A stretch of DNA of 40,212 bases from a virus: positions 1-40,212 of IMG/VR virus record IMGVR_UViG_3300047317_000335; one strand, 5' to 3'. Numbering within the stretch: the first letter of the stretch is position 1; each line of letters starts with the position of its first letter. Shown in pieces: positions 37,738 through 40,212 of this stretch. Position numbers and translations under genes: made by a program. The notes beneath the pieces were generated by a model. That model worked only from the letters and a program-made list of their open reading frames with translations, did not search any database and was not told where the DNA came from.

Positions 37738-37953
37738 ATGAGAAAGCTTGCTCTCGCCGCGCTGGCTGGGGTGGTGCTGTCGCTCGCTGCGTGCGCACCC
37801 ACGGATGACGCTGGAGACCCGTTGCCCAGCGCCACGACGCATGAGGGTGACTCCGCGTACTACCCGAACGTTGGGACGCTTCCGCACAGCGCTGCGCCCC
37901 ACCACAAGGGGCATACCAAGCCGCTCCGCGTGTGCTCCAGCGCCAAGAAATAG
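37738..37953 (+). CDS. Predicted lipoprotein, 71 aa
   Basis: A classic lipoprotein signal: MRKLALAALAGVVLSLAAC, with LAAC lipobox and Cys near residue 19. The mature part is short and rich in His, Pro and Ser (SATTHEGDSAYYPNVGTLPH, HHKGHTKPLRVCSS). Lipoproteins encoded by temperate phages can alter the host surface or block superinfection. AGGGATGGAAC precedes the ATG. It stands alone between palindrome copies 11 and 12, so it may be expressed from the prophage. Confidence 0.8.
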   Translation: MRKLALAALAGVVLSLAACAPTDDAGDPLPSATTHEGDSAYYPNVGTLPHSAAPHHKGHTKPLRVCSSAKK

Positions 37954-37957
37954 GTTT

Positions 37958-37997
37958 CGGGCCCGTGCTTCAGCTTGCGCGCTGGGGTGCGGGCCCG
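37958..37997 (+). terminator. Possible hairpin terminator
   Basis: CGGGCCCG occurs at 37958-37965 and 37990-37997; since it is its own complement, the two copies can pair. No T-run follows, so function is uncertain. Confidence 0.35.
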
Positions 37998-38040
37998 TAG
38001 TGTCTGCGACGTAAGCACAACAACGACGGAGGCACACACC

Positions 38041-38226
38041 ATGCGATTCACCATCAAGCCCCAGCCGGTCTACTCCCGCACCAACGGCGCGCACGTCGCC
38101 ACCAACTTTTACGTGGTCGACTCCATCGGCGACAATGGGCGCCCCAAGATGCTGACGAACTGGGCATTTGGCACGATTGATGCGGCCATGGATCACGCGG
38201 ACCTGCTTGAGGCGCACTGGGGCTGA
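38041..38226 (+). CDS. Small hypothetical protein, 61 aa
   Basis: ATG 38041 follows GGAGGCACACACC. The product begins MRFTIKPQPVYSRTNGAHVA and continues NFYVVDSIGDNGRPKMLTNW, then a helical IDAAMDHADLLEAHWG. It resembles short alpha-beta proteins common in actinophage early regions. Function unknown. Confidence 0.7.
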   Translation: MRFTIKPQPVYSRTNGAHVATNFYVVDSIGDNGRPKMLTNWAFGTIDAAMDHADLLEAHWG

Positions 38227-38231
38227 AAGGT

Positions 38232-38253
38232 CAGCGTGCGAATTCACACACTG
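38232..38253. repeat. 22-bp palindrome, copy 12
   Basis: CAGCGTGCGAATTC followed by ACACACTG, six bases after the previous stop. Confidence 0.9.
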
Positions 38254-38290
38254 GGCCCGGCACTCCGCTTGACCGGGGGTTGCCGGGCCC
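38253..38290 (+). terminator. Hairpin next to palindrome copy 12
   Basis: GGGCCCGGCA is exactly complementary to TGCCGGGCCC, and TTACTG follows. It directly adjoins palindrome copy 12 and precedes the 239-aa gene by 43 bases. Confidence 0.6.
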
Positions 38291-38332
38291 TTACTGTGTC
38301 CGGAGTACGGCAACAAGGGAGGGGAGGGCGCA

Positions 38333-39052
38333 ATGTTCACCGCTGGCGACCGGGTCACCTATGCAGGCAACTTGGCTGAAGTGCGGGGCATGCGTGGAGT
38401 CGTCAAGGGACCCGGCACGCGGGATGGGAGGGTCACAGTCGAGTTTCCGGCCCTTGGTGTCGTTCTTGACATGAGTGATACCGTTTTGGAAAACGACGCA
38501 CCGGAGGAAGACGAAATGGGCAAGGCGCGCACCACCACCGTTACGCACCCGGACGGGACCGTTTCCACGCGCAGCAGCGCAAGCGCCACCTACACACACG
38601 CGGTTGAGCAGCGCGAGGATGTATGGGCCACGGCCAAGCTGCACCGGAATGTGGCAGCTGATAAGCGCGAGGAAAAGACACGGTTCATCGCCGCTGTGCG
38701 TGCTGGCCGGATTGCCGTACGCAAGGACTCTAAGCATTTCGATTCGGTCTACCTGCTTGGGGAGGGTCGCGAGGAATGGTGGTTGGGCAGCAATGACTAC
38801 GCCATGCCGTCGATTGGCCGCGAGGCTTCCACGCTGGACCGTAAGACGGCTATCCGTGAGTGGCTGGCCAACGCTGACTCGCTGGCCGCAACCTTTGACC
38901 GTCATGCCGATAAGGCGGAGGCCGGGTCGCAGTACAGCTATGGCGTGGTGCGCTGGTCCATGAGTCACGAGAATGCCACCAAGGGGCTCCGCGAGTTTGA
39001 GGGGCGCAACCTCCCCACCAGCACGTTTCGGGTGGTAGCTGTCGACGCGTAG
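38333..39052 (+). CDS. Hypothetical protein, 239 aa
   Basis: ATG 38333 follows AGGGAGGGGAGGGCGCA. The N-terminal 50 residues suggest a small SH3-like or KOW-like barrel: MFTAGDRVTYAGNLAEVRGM, RGVVKGPGTRDGRVTVEFPA. The remaining part has EEWWLGSNDYAMPSIGREAS and helical, charged segments. It is the last gene before the repeat-rich control region and ends in a palindrome-terminator. It is a possible control protein, but there is no classic helix-turn-helix. Confidence 0.75.
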   Translation: MFTAGDRVTYAGNLAEVRGMRGVVKGPGTRDGRVTVEFPALGVVLDMSDTVLENDAPEEDEMGKARTTTVTHPDGTVSTRSSASATYTHAVEQREDVWATAKLHRNVAADKREEKTRFIAAVRAGRIAVRKDSKHFDSVYLLGEGREEWWLGSNDYAMPSIGREASTLDRKTAIREWLANADSLAATFDRHADKAEAGSQYSYGVVRWSMSHENATKGLREFEGRNLPTSTFRVVAVDA

Positions 39053-39065
39053 CGGGCAGCGTGAG

Positions 39066-39099
39066 CGGCCAGTGTGTGAATTCACACACTGGCCGTTTT
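39066..39099 (+). terminator. Terminator formed by palindrome copy 13
   Basis: CGGCC and GGCCG extend the palindrome to a 30-bp perfect inverted repeat at 39066-39095, followed by TTTTC. It lies 14 bases after the 239-aa gene. Confidence 0.8.
39070..39091. repeat. 22-bp palindrome, copy 13 (perfect)
   Basis: CAGTGTGTGAA followed by TTCACACACTG, exactly self-complementary. This is the best copy in the window. Confidence 0.95.
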
Positions 39100-39314
39100 C
39101 TTGTGCCTCGGAGTCATTGCTTAGCCTAACTAAATGGTCGGCATTACCGACACTGTTCGGCATTACCGACCCTTGTGTCCCATATGGGGAATCCTTGACT
39201 CCGTTTGTGAAGCCTTGACTGGCCGTTCACTGGCTGGCCTTCACAGGAGGCACACAGAACCTTAACGATCATTTACGTTTAGGGTTCAAACGCTTGAGGT
39301 GAAGGGGGTGGGCC
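39100..39314. promoter_or_regulatory. Repeat-rich control region
   Basis: No gene is evident on either strand. TCGGCATTACCGAC occurs at 39138-39151 and 39157-39170, 19 bases apart, each with inverted TCGG/CCGA arms. CCCATATGGG is a palindrome at 39179-39188. CCTTGACT occurs at 39193-39200 and 39213-39220, exactly 20 bases apart; TTGACT resembles a -35 box. ACGTTTAGGGTTC lies further down. The layout of dyads plus -35-like boxes suits an operator-promoter region for lysogeny or early control. Confidence 0.5.
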
Positions 39315-39812
39315 GTGGTGGCAACTCTTGACGTGCTGATTGAGCTGCGCGCAAGCCATGGCACGACGCAATGGGCACACTGGGGCGACGCGACGGAGTA
39401 CGTCTACACGCGCCCGGAACTGCTGAAGGTGCTGCGGACGTACGGCACCTGGGGAAGCAACATGACCGGAGGCAGCCACATACGTCTGACGACCCGTGGG
39501 CGCTTCAGCGGACGGGTGTGCGGCCAGTGGGAATGGTTCCGGGGCGCGCCGGTGGGGGAGCCGTGGGTGTACTGGCCAGCGTGGGAAAACCTGGTGTTCG
39601 CCGCGCAACTCCATGTGCCGTACTACACGGAGCATGATGACCGCCGGTTGGTGGAGACCGGCGGCACGGACGTCAGCACGCTGAGAATGCGACCCGTTGC
39701 CGACACGGCGCCGCTGGCGGACCAGGGCCCGTACGTGCGCCACAAGGAAGATGTCCCGCATGAGGGGGCCTTGGCGGATCTGTACGGCCTACGGCGCTAC
39801 ATGCGTCGCTGA
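39315..39812 (+). CDS. Hypothetical protein, 165 aa
   Basis: GTG 39315 (or 39318) follows GAAGGGGGTGGGCC. The product has an N-terminal helix (ATLDVLIELRASHGTTQWAH), then ELLKVLRTYGTWGSNMTGGS, which loosely resembles a DNA-binding helix pair, and a Trp-rich middle (WEWFRGAPVGEPWVYWPAWE). It is the first gene after the control region. That position would suit a regulator, but no helix-turn-helix signature is clear. Confidence 0.75.
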   Translation: MVATLDVLIELRASHGTTQWAHWGDATEYVYTRPELLKVLRTYGTWGSNMTGGSHIRLTTRGRFSGRVCGQWEWFRGAPVGEPWVYWPAWENLVFAAQLHVPYYTEHDDRRLVETGGTDVSTLRMRPVADTAPLADQGPYVRHKEDVPHEGALADLYGLRRYMRR

Positions 39813-39891
39813 GGGGCTGTGAGGCACCCGGAGGCACCAGGACACCCCCAGCGCGTTACAGGGGCTCCAGTGGCCGCATAGGCTGCCCCGC

Positions 39892-40122
39892 ATGGATGAC
39901 GAGACGTATGAGCCGATGGACGGCATCACCCCGCCCAAGATCAAGACTTTCAGCGGCATGGCGGAGCTGCTGGCCAAATTGGAGGGGCGCGCGGCCATGT
40001 GGGAGCGCGTAGCGCGGGAGAACAAAGAGCGTGCGGAGGAGTTTGAAAGTGCTGCACAGCGAGTGAGGGGCGGTGCAACAAGTGTGACCGTAGGGCGTAC
40101 GACGTACGTACTAGGGGAGTAG
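39892..40122 (+). CDS. Small coiled-coil protein, 76 aa
   Basis: The ATG at 39892 begins MDDETYEPMDGITPPKIKTF. A helix with regular hydrophobic spacing follows (MAELLAKLEGRAAMWERVAR, ENKERAEEFESAAQRV), ending in a beta-like tail. The preceding GGGGCTCC...GGCTGCCCC may fold. No clear ribosome-binding site is seen other than GCCCCGC, so expression could be leaderless. Function unknown. Confidence 0.6.
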   Translation: MDDETYEPMDGITPPKIKTFSGMAELLAKLEGRAAMWERVARENKERAEEFESAAQRVRGGATSVTVGRTTYVLGE

Positions 40123-40170
40123 CCTGACTCAACTAGTCCGGTAACGGACCGGACCTGACGCCGAGTTAGG
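40123..40170. repeat. Nested inverted repeats near the window end
   Basis: CCTGACTC pairs with GAGTTAGG (one G-T pair) around GTCCGGT/ACCGGAC with a 5-nt centre. The total dyad is 48 bp. It ends before AAAATCG. It is either an attP-like dyad or a hairpin. Confidence 0.45.
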
Positions 40171-40196
40171 AAAATCGAACAATGACCGCCAGCGGA

Positions 40197-40212
40197 CAAC
40201 GCACATGCGTTG
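40197..40212. repeat. Inverted repeat at the very end
   Basis: CAACGCA-CA-TGCGTTG, 7-bp perfect arms around two bases, coincides with the last 16 bases of the window. It may be part of a genome-end structure or chance. Confidence 0.4.

Noticed and set aside
39138-39170. CRISPR-like repeat pair
   Set aside because: Only two short repeats with a 5-base gap; no array, no spacers and no cas genes. Tandem operators fit better.
1-40212. Insertion sequences or transposons
   Set aside because: No transposase, no terminal repeats with target duplications; the only mobile-type genes are the integrase and HNH proteins.

Overview
This window looks like most or all of the genome of a temperate, long-tailed (siphovirus-type) bacteriophage of an actinobacterium, most probably Streptomyces or a relative. 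The reasons are GC-rich codon choice with a phage-typical lower bias, GTG and TTG starts, an HK97-type head and tail module, a large serine integrase, and a distant second gene that resembles the phiC31 Gp3 recombination directionality factor. ThyX, dCMP deaminase, a family-A DNA polymerase and a D5-type primase-helicase complete a typical actinophage replication and nucleotide set. Nearly all genes read rightward; the only leftward gene I can support is a 54-residue ORF at the far left.

Layout. 1-2100: a short leftward gene, the serine integrase and its terminator. 2100-3300: a DnaA-box palindrome, a 10-bp inverted repeat that could be attP, two tRNA-like genes, a structured non-coding stretch and an HNH endonuclease. 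3300-23300: the late module in the order YiiX-like peptidase, HNH, putative cos region, TerS, TerL, portal, protease, capsid, connectors, tail tube, frameshifted tail chaperones, tape measure, tail-tip proteins, GH25 lysin, two membrane (holin-type) proteins and a dNMP kinase. 23400-39060: the early and replication module, with a large acidic/alanine-rich protein, RecB-like nuclease, Gp3-like protein, a run of small genes with overlapping starts, HNH, primase-helicase, DNA polymerase A, HNH, a sigma-factor-like protein, ThyX, dCMP deaminase, a lipoprotein and unknowns. 39090-40212: a repeat-rich control region, two small genes, and dyads up to the window end.

The most notable content is regulatory. 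Thirteen copies of a 22-bp palindrome (half site CAGYGTGYGAATT) lie only in intergenic gaps, at the boundaries of transcription units from 3.3 to 39.1 kb. Several sit inside larger hairpins with T-runs, so they may be both operators and terminators, comparable in distribution to the stoperators of mycobacteriophage L5 or the conserved inverted repeats of phiC31. A second, unrelated 20-bp element (core GGGAGCGYTTGTGCCCC) occurs eight times, always in the same orientation; seven copies end 18-37 nt before a start codon, like the start-associated sequences of cluster K mycobacteriophages. The phage also encodes a sigma-like protein whose gene is itself preceded by this element. An 81-nt near-perfect hairpin with iteron-like repeats in an AT-rich island at 25.55-25.63 kb is a good candidate for a replication or control site. 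No classical repressor gene is evident, although the integrase implies lysogeny.

All functional names rest on motif recognition by eye; no database search was run. Start codons were chosen from ribosome-binding sites and overlaps.
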